From the NCBI RefSeq assembly GCF_014204495.1, contig NZ_JACHLN010000001.1, positions 310,001 to 374,000 of the forward strand: a stretch of 64,000 nucleotides of DNA, read 5' to 3'. The notes beneath the pieces were generated by a model. That model searched no databases. It was not told the origin of the DNA and saw only the letters and a list, made by a program, of their open reading frames with translations. A program made the translations under genes and the position numbers. Source of the stretch: Sphingomonas kyeonggiensis. GTDB lineage: Bacteria; Pseudomonadota; Alphaproteobacteria; Sphingomonadales; Sphingomonadaceae. Shown here one piece after another: positions 40,669-50,281 of the stretch (the stretch's first letter is position 1; each line of letters begins with the position of its first letter).

Positions 40669-42384
40669 ATGACGGTGGGCGAAGAAACGCAGGTTCGGGA
40701 CGATCTCCTCAAGGCGCTCGAAGGCGCCGTCGGCGCGCGCCATGTCCTGACCGATCCCAGGCGCACCCGCTTCTATCGCACCGGTTTTCGAACCGCGGCG
40801 GGCGATGCCCTTGCCGTGGTCCGACCGGGATCGCTGGTGGAGATGTGGCGCGCGATCGAGGCCTGTACCCGCTTCGGCGCGCCGATGATCGTTCAGGCCG
40901 CCAATACCGGCCTGACCGGCGGCTCCACGCCGGCGCCGGGCGGATATGACCGGCCGATCGTGATCATCAGCACCCTGCGGATCGGCGGCATCACCCCGAT
41001 CAACGAGGGGCGCCAGGCGATCTGCCTTCCCGGGGCGACGCTTCACGCGCTCGAAAGCGCGCTGAAGCCGCTGGGCCGGGAGCCGCACTCCGTGATCGGC
41101 TCCTCCTGCTTCGGCGCGTCGATCGTCGGCGGCGTCTGCAACAATTCGGGCGGGTCGCTGGTGCGACGGGGCGTCGCCTATACCGACTATGCTTTGTTCG
41201 CCCGGTCGACGGCCGATGGCGGCATCGAACTGGTCAATCATCTCGGCATCGACCTGGGGGACGACCCCGTCGAGATCCTGCACCAGCTCGACACCGGGGC
41301 ATTTCCGCGGATGGCGGACGAGACCCCCGGCAAGTCGGCCAGCGACAAGGACTATGCCAGCCAGGTCCGCGATGTCGATGCGGATACGCCCGCGCGCTAC
41401 AATGCGGACAAGAGGTGCCTGCACGAAGCCTCGGGATCCGCGGGCAAGCTCGCGGTCTTCGCGGTCCGGCTCGACACGTTCGCGCTGGAGAAGGACACCC
41501 ATACCTTCCTGGTCGGCTGCAATGATCCCGCCCAGTTCGCGACGCTGCGTCGCGCCATCCTGAGCGACGATCGCCCGCTCCCGATCGCCGCGGAATATCT
41601 GCATCGCGAAGCGTTCGATCTCGCCGACACCTATGGCAAGGACCAGTTCCTGCTGATCGAGAAGCTGGGGACGGACCGGCTTCCCAGGTTCTTCGCGCTG
41701 AAGAGCCGCGTCGACGCGATGCTCGAGCGCTGGCGGTGGATGCCGGCCAATGCCGTCGATCGACTGCTGCACGGACTGGCACGCTGGCTGCCGGACCATC
41801 TGTCCCCCCGGCTGCGCGAATGGCGCGACCGGTTCGAGCACCTCCTCCTGATCAAGGTGTCGGCCGGCGCGGTCCCGGAAATGCGCGCGCTGCTCGACGA
41901 ATGGGGCGCCGGCAAGGATGCGGCGCACGTCGAATGCACGCCGGCGGAAGCGGCCAAGGCGTTTCTCCACCGCTTCGTGATCGCGGGCGCGGCGATCCGG
42001 TATCGAGCGCTGCACACGCGGCAATCGGCGGGCGTCCTGTCGCTCGACATCGCGCTTCGCCGCAACGATGCCGACTGGTTCGAGACGCTTCCGGCCGAGA
42101 TCAGCGAGCAGGTCGCCCACCGCATCTATTACGGTCACTTCCTCTGCCATGTGCTGCACCAGGACTATGTCCTGACGGCAGGCGCCGATCCCGATGCAAT
42201 CAAGACAGCGATGCTCGACCTGCTGGACAGAAGGGGCGCGCGCTATCCGGCCGAGCATAATGTCGGCCATACCTATCCCGCGGCGCCAAACCTGGCGGCC
42301 TTCTACGAGGCGCTCGATCCGGCCAATCTCTTCAATCCCGGGATCGGCAAGACCTCGCGCCGGAAAAACCACAAGGCGGGATAA
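40669..42384 (+). CDS. dld: Quinone-dependent D-lactate dehydrogenase
   Basis: The 571-residue length equals that of E. coli Dld. The FAD-binding PCMH-type domain has QAANTGLTGGSTP (about 77-89), a VIGSSCFGASIVGGVCNNSGG segment (about 143-163) and KDYASQVRDVDADTPARYNAD near 227. The C-terminal half carries the Dld cap and HNVGHTYPA near 529. The enzyme oxidises D-lactate to pyruvate at the inner membrane face and feeds electrons to ubiquinone. It is the first chromosomal gene after the prophage. Confidence 0.9.
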   Translation: MTVGEETQVRDDLLKALEGAVGARHVLTDPRRTRFYRTGFRTAAGDALAVVRPGSLVEMWRAIEACTRFGAPMIVQAANTGLTGGSTPAPGGYDRPIVIISTLRIGGITPINEGRQAICLPGATLHALESALKPLGREPHSVIGSSCFGASIVGGVCNNSGGSLVRRGVAYTDYALFARSTADGGIELVNHLGIDLGDDPVEILHQLDTGAFPRMADETPGKSASDKDYASQVRDVDADTPARYNADKRCLHEASGSAGKLAVFAVRLDTFALEKDTHTFLVGCNDPAQFATLRRAILSDDRPLPIAAEYLHREAFDLADTYGKDQFLLIEKLGTDRLPRFFALKSRVDAMLERWRWMPANAVDRLLHGLARWLPDHLSPRLREWRDRFEHLLLIKVSAGAVPEMRALLDEWGAGKDAAHVECTPAEAAKAFLHRFVIAGAAIRYRALHTRQSAGVLSLDIALRRNDADWFETLPAEISEQVAHRIYYGHFLCHVLHQDYVLTAGADPDAIKTAMLDLLDRRGARYPAEHNVGHTYPAAPNLAAFYEALDPANLFNPGIGKTSRRKNHKAG

Positions 42385-42396
42385 GGCGCCGCTGGA

Positions 42397-43239
42397 TCAG
42401 GCCGGCAATCGATAGATGCGCTCCGCATTGCGCCAGAAGAAGCGCTCGCGATCGGATTCACCCCAGTCCTCGCTCAACGCTTCCGCGAGCCCGAACCAGG
42501 CCCTGTAGCCGCCCGCGACTTCGCAAACCGGCCAGTCGCCGCCGAACAGGATGCGATCGGGGCCGAACGCATCGGCCGCGGCGTGGGCGTACCAGAGGAT
42601 CTCGTCGGGCACCCAGCCCGTCCAGTCCGCCTCGGTAAGCAGCCCGGAGATCTTGCAGGCAACATTGGGCAGAGCCGCCATCTCGCGCATCTGCGCGTGC
42701 CAGGGCTCCCGCAGCCCGGCCAGGATCGCCGGCTTGGCGCAATGGTCGAGCACGAACTGTCCGTCGGGACATTGCCGGACGAGTTCGATCGCCTCGGCCA
42801 GCTGGTCATGGGTGAGGCAAAGCTCGAAATGCAGCCCGGACCGATGCACCTCGCGCACGCCGGCGACGAAGCCGGGCTGTACCGCATAGCCCGCGGGATG
42901 ACCCTGGAGATTGTCGCGGATCCCGCGCACCAGCGGCATGGCGCGCACTGCCTCGAACGTTGCCGGAGCGGCATCGTCGAGCAGCGCGACGCGCGCGACA
43001 ATGGCCTGAATGCGCGGATCGGCCTCGGCCAGGCCGGCCACCCAGGCCGCCTCCTGCACCGAACAGCGCGGATGCGCATCGCACTCCACAAAGACCATCC
43101 GGGCAACCGGCACGTCGGCGGAGGCGCGCCGATATTCGGCGGGAAGGAAACTGCGGTCGAACGGCGAGCCCTTCTCGATCCAGGGATAGTCGAGCGCATC
43201 GACATCCCAGAAATGGACGTGCGTATCGATGACCTGCAA
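42397..43239 (-). CDS. Amidohydrolase-2 family lactonase
   Basis: I take the TTG at 43239 (reading MQVIDTHVHFWDVD) because AAGG lies 6 nt upstream. The 280-residue protein has the HxH metal motif in DTHVHFW, a FVLDHCAKP segment near 162 and FGGDWPVCE near 237, which is the L-fuconolactonase / sugar-lactonase branch of the amidohydrolases. It probably opens a sugar lactone. It converges with dld and diverges from the transporter gene, so it may belong with the sugar-acid catabolism seen at the right of the window. Confidence 0.75.
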   Translation of the reverse strand: MQVIDTHVHFWDVDALDYPWIEKGSPFDRSFLPAEYRRASADVPVARMVFVECDAHPRCSVQEAAWVAGLAEADPRIQAIVARVALLDDAAPATFEAVRAMPLVRGIRDNLQGHPAGYAVQPGFVAGVREVHRSGLHFELCLTHDQLAEAIELVRQCPDGQFVLDHCAKPAILAGLREPWHAQMREMAALPNVACKISGLLTEADWTGWVPDEILWYAHAAADAFGPDRILFGGDWPVCEVAGGYRAWFGLAEALSEDWGESDRERFFWRNAERIYRLPA

Positions 43240-43355
43240 GCAGCCTTCCCCTCGAGAGATTTTCAGGGCCGCATATTGCGTGCCGATACGCCCGTTCCGC
43301 AATCCGCCGCAGCATCCCCGCGCACGAAATTGCCATCGATCGATCAAACCAAGGG

Positions 43356-44393
43356 ATGGATTGCACCGGTGCCCTCCCGTCCCCAAGGTCCAGTCTTCCC
43401 TGGTTCCCGAGTATCGCCTTGCTTCGTTCGCTTCTCGCCCGCTTCTCCATCGATCCCTATCTCCTGCTGCTGATCGGCACCGTGATCCTCGCGCTGCTGC
43501 TTCCGGCACGCGGCGCGGCGCAAGGCATCGCCGAGATGGCGGTGACGCTCGCGGTCGGGCTGCTGTTCTTCCTCTATGGCGCAAGACTTTCCGCCTCGGC
43601 GGTGTGGGCAGGCATCGCCCATTGGCGACTCCAGTCGCTGGTGCTGGCGAGCACCTTCGTCCTGTTCCCGCTGCTCGGCCTTGCGGTCTATTTCCTTGCC
43701 GGCGCCTGGGTGCCGCATGATATCGCGATCGGTCTGCTCTATCTCTGCCTGCTGCCCTCGACGGTGCAGTCCTCGATCGCCTTCACTTCGATCGCGCGCG
43801 GCAATGTGCCGGCGGCCCTGTGCAGCGCATCGGTATCGAACCTGCTCGGCGTGGTGCTCACCCCGATCCTGGTCGCCTGGTTGCTGCCGGCCTCGGGCGG
43901 CGGCTTCTCGATGGGGGCGATCGAGGACATCGCACTGCAGATCCTGCTTCCCTTCCTCGCCGGCCAGGCGCTGCGCCGCTGGATCGGCGGCTGGATCCTG
44001 CGCCACCGCACGCTCACCTCTATCGCCGACCGGGGCTCGATCCTGCTCGTCGTCTATGCCGCGTTCAGCGCCGGCGTGGTGGCGGGTGTATGGAGCAGCC
44101 TGAGCGTGCCGGACTTCGTCATCGTCCTGCTGCTGAGCACACTGATGCTCGCCATCGTCATCGCGATCACCACCGCGCTCAGCCGCGCGCTCGGCTTCTC
44201 GACCGAGGACGAGATCGCGATCGTCTTCTGTGGTTCGAAGAAGAGCATGGCGAGCGGCATCCCGATGGCGACGATCCTGTTCGCCGGCCACGCGGTCGGC
44301 CTGATCGTGCTGCCGCTGATGCTGTTCCACCAGATCCAGCTCTTCGTCTGCGCAACGCTCGCCAGGCGCTATGCGAAGCGCCCGCAGGCCTAG
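43356..44393 (+). CDS. SBF/bile acid:sodium symporter-like membrane protein
   Basis: The product of up to 345 residues has about nine or ten hydrophobic segments and the family signatures LLPSTVQSSIAFTSIARGN (about 131-149) and a GSKKSMASGIPMA segment (about 290-302). This is the YfeH-like branch of the bile acid:sodium symporter superfamily. The substrate is unknown. A TTG at 43419 is an alternative start that would place the first hydrophobic segment nearer the N-terminus. The stop overlaps the convergent speD by 4 nt. Confidence 0.8.
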   Translation: MDCTGALPSPRSSLPWFPSIALLRSLLARFSIDPYLLLLIGTVILALLLPARGAAQGIAEMAVTLAVGLLFFLYGARLSASAVWAGIAHWRLQSLVLASTFVLFPLLGLAVYFLAGAWVPHDIAIGLLYLCLLPSTVQSSIAFTSIARGNVPAALCSASVSNLLGVVLTPILVAWLLPASGGGFSMGAIEDIALQILLPFLAGQALRRWIGGWILRHRTLTSIADRGSILLVVYAAFSAGVVAGVWSSLSVPDFVIVLLLSTLMLAIVIAITTALSRALGFSTEDEIAIVFCGSKKSMASGIPMATILFAGHAVGLIVLPLMLFHQIQLFVCATLARRYAKRPQA

Positions 44394-44746
44394 CCCGCCA
44401 CCGCCTGTTTGCCGAAGTTGCGCTGTACCAGCGAGCGCTGGTCGATTCTCGCCGCCAGGCCGGTCACGATGGCATCGAGGCCCGCGTCGAGGTCGTGCGC
44501 CGGCCCGCACATGAAGATGTCGACACAGGCGGTGCCATATTCGGGCCAGGTGTGGATCGAGATGTGCGATTCGGCGAGCAGGGCCACGCCGGTAACCCCC
44601 TGTCCGGGACCGAAGCTGTGCAGCCGCACTTCGAGCAGCGTCGCGCCAGCCGCCGCCGCGGCAGCGACGAGGCAGGCCTCGATATGATCGGCCTCCGTCA
44701 GCCGGGTGGCGCCGACAAGATCGGCGATCAGGTGGTATCCGGTCAC
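44390..44746 (-). CDS. speD: S-adenosylmethionine decarboxylase proenzyme
   Basis: The 118-residue protein starts with GTG overlapping the previous stop. The self-cleavage motif ESHISIHTWPE is at 59-69: cleavage before Ser60 forms the pyruvoyl cofactor, His65 assists, and Cys80 in FMCGP is the proton donor. The enzyme makes decarboxylated AdoMet, the aminopropyl donor for spermidine synthesis. It is the last gene of a leftward cluster that also has a spermidine-synthase-like gene, so the pair can supply a polyamine or related product to this system. Confidence 0.9.
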   Translation of the reverse strand: MTGYHLIADLVGATRLTEADHIEACLVAAAAAAGATLLEVRLHSFGPGQGVTGVALLAESHISIHTWPEYGTACVDIFMCGPAHDLDAGLDAIVTGLAARIDQRSLVQRNFGKQAVAG

Positions 44747-46353
44747 AACAGGGACTCATGCGCGTGGCGTAGCAGGGTCATCGCGCCCTCGGCGGCGCGG
44801 ACCCCGTGATAATGGGCTTCCTCGAACAGCGACAGTCCGCTGAGGTCGGAATGGGCGAGGAACAGCGGCGGCGCGGGCTGATGCGTCGTGCCGCGATCGA
44901 GAAAACCCGGTGTGGGACGGATCATCGCATGGCCCCAGCGCCAGAGCTCGATCGCACCGATCGCGCCGTCCAGCTCGGGATGCAGCGCTAGCAGATCGTC
45001 GCGCACGATGCGCTTCCATTCATCGGCCGATCGCTCGACCAGCAGCCGGCGCGCGGCGGCGGGCTCCATATTCGACAGCGGCAGATACCAGGTGAGTACC
45101 GTCTTCTCGGAGATCGCCGCGGGCCCCTGATGGGTGGCGACGACATAGCCGAGCGAGTCGCTGGTGCTCGACACATTGTCCCAGGCCAGCGGCACGCCGC
45201 GCCCGCCCGGCAGGTGATCGACCGTGACATTGGCGATCAGCCAGGGCGCATAGCTAAACGCCTTGGCGTCGCCGAGCTCGGGGCAGACCCGGGTGGCGAT
45301 GAAATGCGGCATGGCGAGGATCGCAGCGCGCGCGCGGGTGCGGACGGTGCGATTGGCGGCGACGTCGAAACTGTCGACCAGCACCCGATCTCCCTCGCGA
45401 GTGACCCGGTGGACGATGTGGCCGCGCGCGATCTTCCCTGGAAAGAAGCCGGCGAGCTGCCCGACCAGGCGGCCATTGCCCTCGGGCCAGGTCAGCTCGT
45501 TCTCGCCTGCACCGTTCGCCGCCCAGCCGCGGCGGCCGGCGAAATAATGGATACCCGCCCAGGCGGAAACATGCTGCGGCTCGGTGCCATAGTCATCGCG
45601 CATCGCATAGCGGACATGGGCGCGCAGCACCGGCGAATGCCAGCCCTGCGCGTCGAGCCATTCGGCGAAGGATTGCCCGTCGAGTGCGCGCAGATGGGGC
45701 TCCTGCGAGCTATAGGCCATGGGCACGGCGAAAGCCGGCTTGCCGTCGGTGCCGACATAGCTGGAAAAGCGCTTCATCTGCGCGTCGAAGGCAGCGAGAT
45801 CCTCGCGGTCCCGCCGGGTGAGCCCGGTGCGCGGGATCAGCCCCTCCTGCCAGCGCCCCTGCCAGAACAGCCGCTCCTGGAGATCGGCGCAGAGCTGGAC
45901 GGGATCATAGACCGGCACGCCGTCCGCGTCGCCGATGATCACGCCGAGCTGGCGCAGCAGGTGCCGGAGCGCCTTCGCCTCCCGGTTGGCGACCGGCAGA
46001 TAGTGCGCGCCGAGCGGATAGGCCGACACGGCGTTGCGCCCACACCGGGCATTGCCGCCGACCGCGTCCTCCAGCTCGAGCAGCTTGAAATTGGAGAAGC
46101 CGGCATCGGTGAGCCGCCAGCCTGCAGACAGCCCGGCCACGCCACCCCCGGCGATGACGAGGTCGACTTCCTCCTCGCTGCTCGGCGCGGGAAAGCCGCC
46201 ATCACGCAGCCGGTGGCCGCGCGCCATGTCGGCACCGCCCAGCGCGCCCGGCGGCAGCGGTGCCTCATGGTTCAGCGCATAGGCAAGCCCGCCGCCGGCG
46301 ACTGCGATCGCCGCTGCGCCCAGGCCCAGCGCCGTGCGCCGGTCAGCCTTCAT
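44743..46353 (-). CDS. FAD-dependent amine oxidase-like protein
   Basis: The ATG at 46353 gives 536 residues beginning MKADRRTALGLGAAAIAVAGG, a hydrophobic, Arg-Arg-containing leader that may be a Tat signal or membrane anchor. The FAD-binding motif VIAGGGVAGLSAGWRL follows at about 65-80. The C-terminal FLAHSDLSGLSLFEEAHYHG segment is typical of flavin amine oxidases. The substrate may be a polyamine, judging from its place between speD and the aminopropyltransferase-like gene (inference). It overlaps that gene by 11 nt. Confidence 0.75.
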   Translation of the reverse strand: MKADRRTALGLGAAAIAVAGGGLAYALNHEAPLPPGALGGADMARGHRLRDGGFPAPSSEEEVDLVIAGGGVAGLSAGWRLTDAGFSNFKLLELEDAVGGNARCGRNAVSAYPLGAHYLPVANREAKALRHLLRQLGVIIGDADGVPVYDPVQLCADLQERLFWQGRWQEGLIPRTGLTRRDREDLAAFDAQMKRFSSYVGTDGKPAFAVPMAYSSQEPHLRALDGQSFAEWLDAQGWHSPVLRAHVRYAMRDDYGTEPQHVSAWAGIHYFAGRRGWAANGAGENELTWPEGNGRLVGQLAGFFPGKIARGHIVHRVTREGDRVLVDSFDVAANRTVRTRARAAILAMPHFIATRVCPELGDAKAFSYAPWLIANVTVDHLPGGRGVPLAWDNVSSTSDSLGYVVATHQGPAAISEKTVLTWYLPLSNMEPAAARRLLVERSADEWKRIVRDDLLALHPELDGAIGAIELWRWGHAMIRPTPGFLDRGTTHQPAPPLFLAHSDLSGLSLFEEAHYHGVRAAEGAMTLLRHAHESLL

Positions 46354-47878
46354 ATTTCCCCCAGGCATCGGCGAACTCGCGCACCAGCACCTGGTTGTCG
46401 AGCCGGTTCACCGGAGTCGGCCGCCGCGCCATGTCGGGCGGGAAATCGAACAGCCGCTGGTCGATGGTCGGGGTAAGGAATCGCCCGCCCGGCAGGGTGC
46501 GCGCCTGATCCGGGATCGGCCTGGCCGCCGCCAGCACGAAGCCCCATTCGCCGAAGCTCGGTACATAGACATGATAGCCGCGCGTCTGCAGCCCCACCGC
46601 CTCGAGCGTCGATGCGACGGTCCAGAAGGCGTTGGGCGCAACCAGCGGGGAAGTGCTCTGCACCACCATCATGCCGCCCGGAGCAAGCAGCTTGCGCGCC
46701 GCGCGATAGAAGGTGTCGGTATAAAGCTTGCCCACCGAGTAATCGACGGGATCGGGGAAATCGACGATGATCGCGTCATACTGGCCGCTATGCTCGCGCG
46801 CCCAGCGAAAGCCGTCGGCGTTGATCACGGTCATCCGCTTGTCGGTCAGCGAACCGCGATTGAGCGCGGCGAGGGTCGGCGTGTTCGAGAACAGGCTGGT
46901 CATCTCGCCGTCGAGATCGACCAGGGTCAGCTTCGCCACTTCGGGATGCTTGAGCACTTCGCGTGCCGCCAGCCCGTCGCCACCGCCGAAGATCAGCACG
47001 TTGCGCGGATTGGCCACCCGGCCGAGCGCGGGATGCACCAGCGCCTCGTGATAGCGATATTCGTCGCGCGACGAGAATTGCAGGTTGCCGTTGAGATAGA
47101 GCCGCAGGTCGTCGTCGCGGCGCGTCAGCACGATGCGCTGGAAGCGCGTGGTCTGGGCATAGATCACCGGTTCGCCGTAACTCGCCACCTCCGCCCAGCG
47201 CTGGAGCCGGTCGGACGCAATGAAGCCGGCGATCAGGCCGATCAGGATCAGCACCCCGGCCAGCTTCTCGCTGCGATAGCCGGTCGCGCGCGGCAACACG
47301 AACAGCAGCGCCAGCGCCACCGCCGCATTGGCGATGCCGAACAGGAAGCCAGTGCGGATCATGCCGAGATGCGGCATCAGCAGCAGCGGGAACAGCAGGC
47401 TGGCAACGAGCGCGCCGACATAATCGAAGGTCAGCACGTTCGACACGGTCTCGCGGAAATCGAAGCCCCGCAGGATGCGGATCAGCAGCGGAATCTCGAG
47501 CCCGACCAGGAAGCCGATCGCCAGCACCAGTCCGTAGAGCGCCACGCGGAAATGCTCGACCAGCGGAAAGAGCAGGAACAGCGCGGCGGCCGAGCTGCCG
47601 CCGATCAGCGCGATCAGCAGCTCGACCCGGACGAACAGCCGCACTTCGTCGCGCTTCACATAGCGCGAGCACCAGCTGCCGACGCCCATCGCGAACAGAT
47701 AGGAGCCGATCACGGTGGAGAATTGCGTGACGCTGTCGCCGAGCAGATAGCTGGCCAGGGTGCTCGCCAGCAGCTCGTAGATCAGCCCGCAAGTGGAGAC
47801 GACGAACGCGGACGCAAGCAGCGCCGCCGCGGGTGCGGAGGCGCGGAACCGTGGATGGGCGGGATCGCCTTCAGCCAT
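46343..47878 (-). CDS. Membrane spermidine-synthase-like protein
   Basis: The 511-residue protein has about seven hydrophobic segments in residues 15-210 and a spermidine-synthase fold in residues about 230-500. The synthase part shows YHEALVHPAL, the AdoMet-type motif VLIFGGGDGLAAREVL and VDFPDP. Full-length fusions of this type are known as membrane polyamine aminopropyltransferases. With the SpeD product as donor it could aminopropylate an amine at the membrane. It overlaps the DUF350 gene by 8 nt. Confidence 0.8.
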   Translation of the reverse strand: MAEGDPAHPRFRASAPAAALLASAFVVSTCGLIYELLASTLASYLLGDSVTQFSTVIGSYLFAMGVGSWCSRYVKRDEVRLFVRVELLIALIGGSSAAALFLLFPLVEHFRVALYGLVLAIGFLVGLEIPLLIRILRGFDFRETVSNVLTFDYVGALVASLLFPLLLMPHLGMIRTGFLFGIANAAVALALLFVLPRATGYRSEKLAGVLILIGLIAGFIASDRLQRWAEVASYGEPVIYAQTTRFQRIVLTRRDDDLRLYLNGNLQFSSRDEYRYHEALVHPALGRVANPRNVLIFGGGDGLAAREVLKHPEVAKLTLVDLDGEMTSLFSNTPTLAALNRGSLTDKRMTVINADGFRWAREHSGQYDAIIVDFPDPVDYSVGKLYTDTFYRAARKLLAPGGMMVVQSTSPLVAPNAFWTVASTLEAVGLQTRGYHVYVPSFGEWGFVLAAARPIPDQARTLPGGRFLTPTIDQRLFDFPPDMARRPTPVNRLDNQVLVREFADAWGKYEG

Positions 47879-48083
47879 GGATGGCGGCGGCGACGATCAT
47901 CGCGAGCCCGATCGCGACGGCACCGGCGAAGATCGCAACGGCGATATTCTGCTTCTGGTGGATCTCCTGCCACAACTTGCCCGGGGTGAGCAGGTCGAGG
48001 ACGAGGAAGCCGATGGCGAAGATGACGATGCCGACCACCGCATAGACAAGCGTGGCGAGCAGGGCTGGAAAAGAAGTGAACAT
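47871..48083 (-). CDS. DUF350 (YjfL-like) membrane protein
   Basis: I choose the ATG at 48083 with AAGGAG 6 nt upstream; a TTG two codons earlier would leave no spacing. The 70-residue protein has two membrane helices, LLATLVYAVVGIVIFAIGF and VAIFAGAVAIGLAMIVAA, typical of a single DUF350 unit. In E. coli YjfL lies in an operon with a PspA-like protein and a glutathionylspermidine-synthase homologue, so the link with polyamine genes recurs. Its biochemical role is unknown. Confidence 0.8.
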   Translation of the reverse strand: MFTSFPALLATLVYAVVGIVIFAIGFLVLDLLTPGKLWQEIHQKQNIAVAIFAGAVAIGLAMIVAAAIHG

Positions 48084-48093
48084 ATCCAACTCC

Positions 48094-48240
48094 TTATTTG
48101 TGGGTGGGGCCAGAGATGCGGGAATAGCCGTGCGCCCGCCCGCCTTCGGCGAAGGGGGACCAGGCGAAGATGCCGCTCAGCACGAACAGCGCGGCCACGC
48201 CGAGGCACCAGAGCGCATATAGGAAAGTGCGGGTGCTCAT
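48094..48240 (-). CDS. 48-residue single-pass membrane protein
   Basis: The ATG at 48240 overlaps the DUF4178 stop (ATGA) and the frame ends at 48094. The product reads MSTRTFLYALWCLGVAALF, then a short span and an exposed Gly/His/Arg tail, so one membrane helix is likely. It lies 10 nt before the DUF350 start. No family is recognised, but the coupling on both sides supports a real gene in the envelope cluster. Confidence 0.65.
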   Translation of the reverse strand: MSTRTFLYALWCLGVAALFVLSGIFAWSPFAEGGRAHGYSRISGPTHK

Positions 48241-49610
48241 TCTTCGTCATCCTCCGAGGATTGCGTCAGCGCGGCGAAGCCGGTCGGTGCGAAATCGCTT
48301 TCCGCCTGGCGGGCCTTGTCGAACTGGATGTGGCGGATCAGGCCGATCAGCAGCGGCAGGCCAAGCAGGAGCAGCGCGATGAAGAAGCTGGAGGCGAACA
48401 GCGCACCGCCCCGCACTTCCACCACGACTTCCGGCTGGTTGTCCTGGTTCAGCCAGCCCGGATCCTCGACCGACATGCCCCTGGCGTAATCCCAGGTCGT
48501 GCTGCTGTTCCAGCGATTGCCCTTGTAGTCGACCACTAGGTCGTAATCCCCGGCCGGCACGCTCGCCACCGAGATCGAGGAACGCCGTGAGCCCTCCGTC
48601 CAGGGCCCGTCGGAATCGCTGCCCGAATAGCGCTCGGCCGCGCCATAGGCCTCATAGACCTGCTGCGTCTTGCGATCGACCAGGGTGTAGTCGAGATCGA
48701 CCCAGCCATTCTCCAACCGCGGCACATCGGCGCGGATCTCGACGCGTTGATAGAGATGACCAAGGTGGATCGGGCCGAGCGTAACGGTACGCTCGGTGCC
48801 GTCCGGGGCGATCGGGAAGCGCCCGGCCGTGACCCAGCTTGTGCCGCCGAACGCCAGGATCAGCACGGTCAGCAGCAGGAACATGCCCGCGAAGATCTTG
48901 AACCCGGTGCCGAGCCATGCGGCGTTGGGTGAGGGCTGGTGCGGCATCGGCGGCCAGCTGGCGCCCTTCTGCACGCCGAACGCTTCCGCCATCTCCTTGT
49001 GGTCGAGCAGGATCGACCGGGTCCAGCTCACTTCATGCGCATTCTTCTCGCGCGAGAGCATCGAGCCCGGGCGGACCCAGTCGGCACCCACCACTTCCTC
49101 GCCCACCGCCACGCGCCAGTAGAATTCGCCGAGCACATAGTTCACCCGCGCGGAGCTGTCCTCATAGAAGCGGGTATAGGCCCGGTCGCCGAGCATCATC
49201 GTCTCGTAATCGGAATAGCTGGGCGAAACGGTCAGCTGCTCGCCCAGGCTCCAGCCGCGGCCATCGGTGATCAGCCAGCGATAGCCGTGATAGGGATTGA
49301 ACAGCAGATACTCGTCCCAGGCCCCGCCGTCCGCCGCCGAGCGCTGCAGATAGCCGATCGCTTCCCATTCGATCCCGCGCAATGTGCCGCGCGAACCGAG
49401 CTGGATCTCCAGTGCCTCGGCGGCCTGGCGATATTCGGTGATCAGCTTCACCTGCGGATCGGTGACGTCGAGGATCGAGCTGCAATATTGGCAGACGACG
49501 CTCACACTGTAGCCGGCCGCGCGCAGCGCGACCGATCCGCCGCATGCCGGGCAGGCCAGGGCCTTCACCGCAGGAGCCGCGGGCAGCTGGAGTTCGGTTT
49601 CAGGCGGCAT
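48237..49610 (-). CDS. DUF4178 protein with zinc ribbon and two membrane spans
   Basis: The 457-residue protein starts with a zinc ribbon (CPACGG at 20-25, CQYC at 40-43). DUF4178 sequence follows (RGIEWEAIGYL, WDEYLLFNPYHGYRWL, near 77-112). Two hydrophobic segments at about 236-256 and 418-436 bracket a beta-rich, probably extracytoplasmic domain. It overlaps the second DUF4178 gene by 11 nt. DUF4178 function is not known; the association with SPFH and polyamine genes suggests an envelope complex. Confidence 0.75.
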   Translation of the reverse strand: MPPETELQLPAAPAVKALACPACGGSVALRAAGYSVSVVCQYCSSILDVTDPQVKLITEYRQAAEALEIQLGSRGTLRGIEWEAIGYLQRSAADGGAWDEYLLFNPYHGYRWLITDGRGWSLGEQLTVSPSYSDYETMMLGDRAYTRFYEDSSARVNYVLGEFYWRVAVGEEVVGADWVRPGSMLSREKNAHEVSWTRSILLDHKEMAEAFGVQKGASWPPMPHQPSPNAAWLGTGFKIFAGMFLLLTVLILAFGGTSWVTAGRFPIAPDGTERTVTLGPIHLGHLYQRVEIRADVPRLENGWVDLDYTLVDRKTQQVYEAYGAAERYSGSDSDGPWTEGSRRSSISVASVPAGDYDLVVDYKGNRWNSSTTWDYARGMSVEDPGWLNQDNQPEVVVEVRGGALFASSFFIALLLLGLPLLIGLIRHIQFDKARQAESDFAPTGFAALTQSSEDDEE

Positions 49611-50274
49611 AAGCGGGAAGCGTCCAGCCTTCGAACGCGCGCAGCCCGGTAGGCGCGAGCTCGGCGAGCGTCACATAATGGCCCTGGTAGAAGCTGGTGG
49701 CGAGCGTATCGCGCTGGAGCGACGCACATTCGCCCTTCGGCCCGCGCAGATCCACGCTGTAGACCCGCCAGCCCGGCGTCGGCGTGAAGGGCAGCTCGCC
49801 TTCCGCCGCGATGCAGAGCACATCGCGCGCATCGACGATCGTCAGCTTGCGCGCGTCGAGCGTGATCTCGGCGCCCGGCACCGCCTCCTTGCCCTTCCCG
49901 ATGTCCTTGAGCGTGCGGGTCTGGACCTGGCTGAACGGGCGCTCGCGCATCAGCATGAACTGGCCCATCGCATCGCCCAGCCAGCCATGGCTGCCATCGC
50001 CGAACAGCAGCAGCCACTCGTTCCACGCACCGTCGGTCCAGGCCCAGCGAACCCGGCCGATCACTTCGAACGGCTGATCCTCGATGCGGCCCCGCATCCC
50101 GATCTGCACCGGGCTGACATCGAAGGGCAGCGGCGAGGACTTGCCGACCACCATCACGCCGGTGTCGCTGCGGGAAAGCAGGCTGTGACAATAGTCGCAG
50201 ACGCGCGCGGGCAATGCCGCCGAACGAAACACGACTTCGGCGCCGCAATTGGGGCAATTGACGCTCAGGCTCAT
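49600..50274 (-). CDS. DUF4178 protein, short paralogue
   Basis: The 224-residue protein has a zinc ribbon (CPNCGA at 8-13, CDYC at 27-30) and one DUF4178 domain (FEVIGRVRWAWTDGAWNEWLLLF, about 68-90). It has no membrane segment. It is probably a paralogue of the larger downstream DUF4178 protein, and the two may form a complex. It lies 7 nt after the SPFH gene. Confidence 0.75.
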   Translation of the reverse strand: MSLSVNCPNCGAEVVFRSAALPARVCDYCHSLLSRSDTGVMVVGKSSPLPFDVSPVQIGMRGRIEDQPFEVIGRVRWAWTDGAWNEWLLLFGDGSHGWLGDAMGQFMLMRERPFSQVQTRTLKDIGKGKEAVPGAEITLDARKLTIVDARDVLCIAAEGELPFTPTPGWRVYSVDLRGPKGECASLQRDTLATSFYQGHYVTLAELAPTGLRAFEGWTLPAYAA

Positions 50275-50281
50275 GACGGCT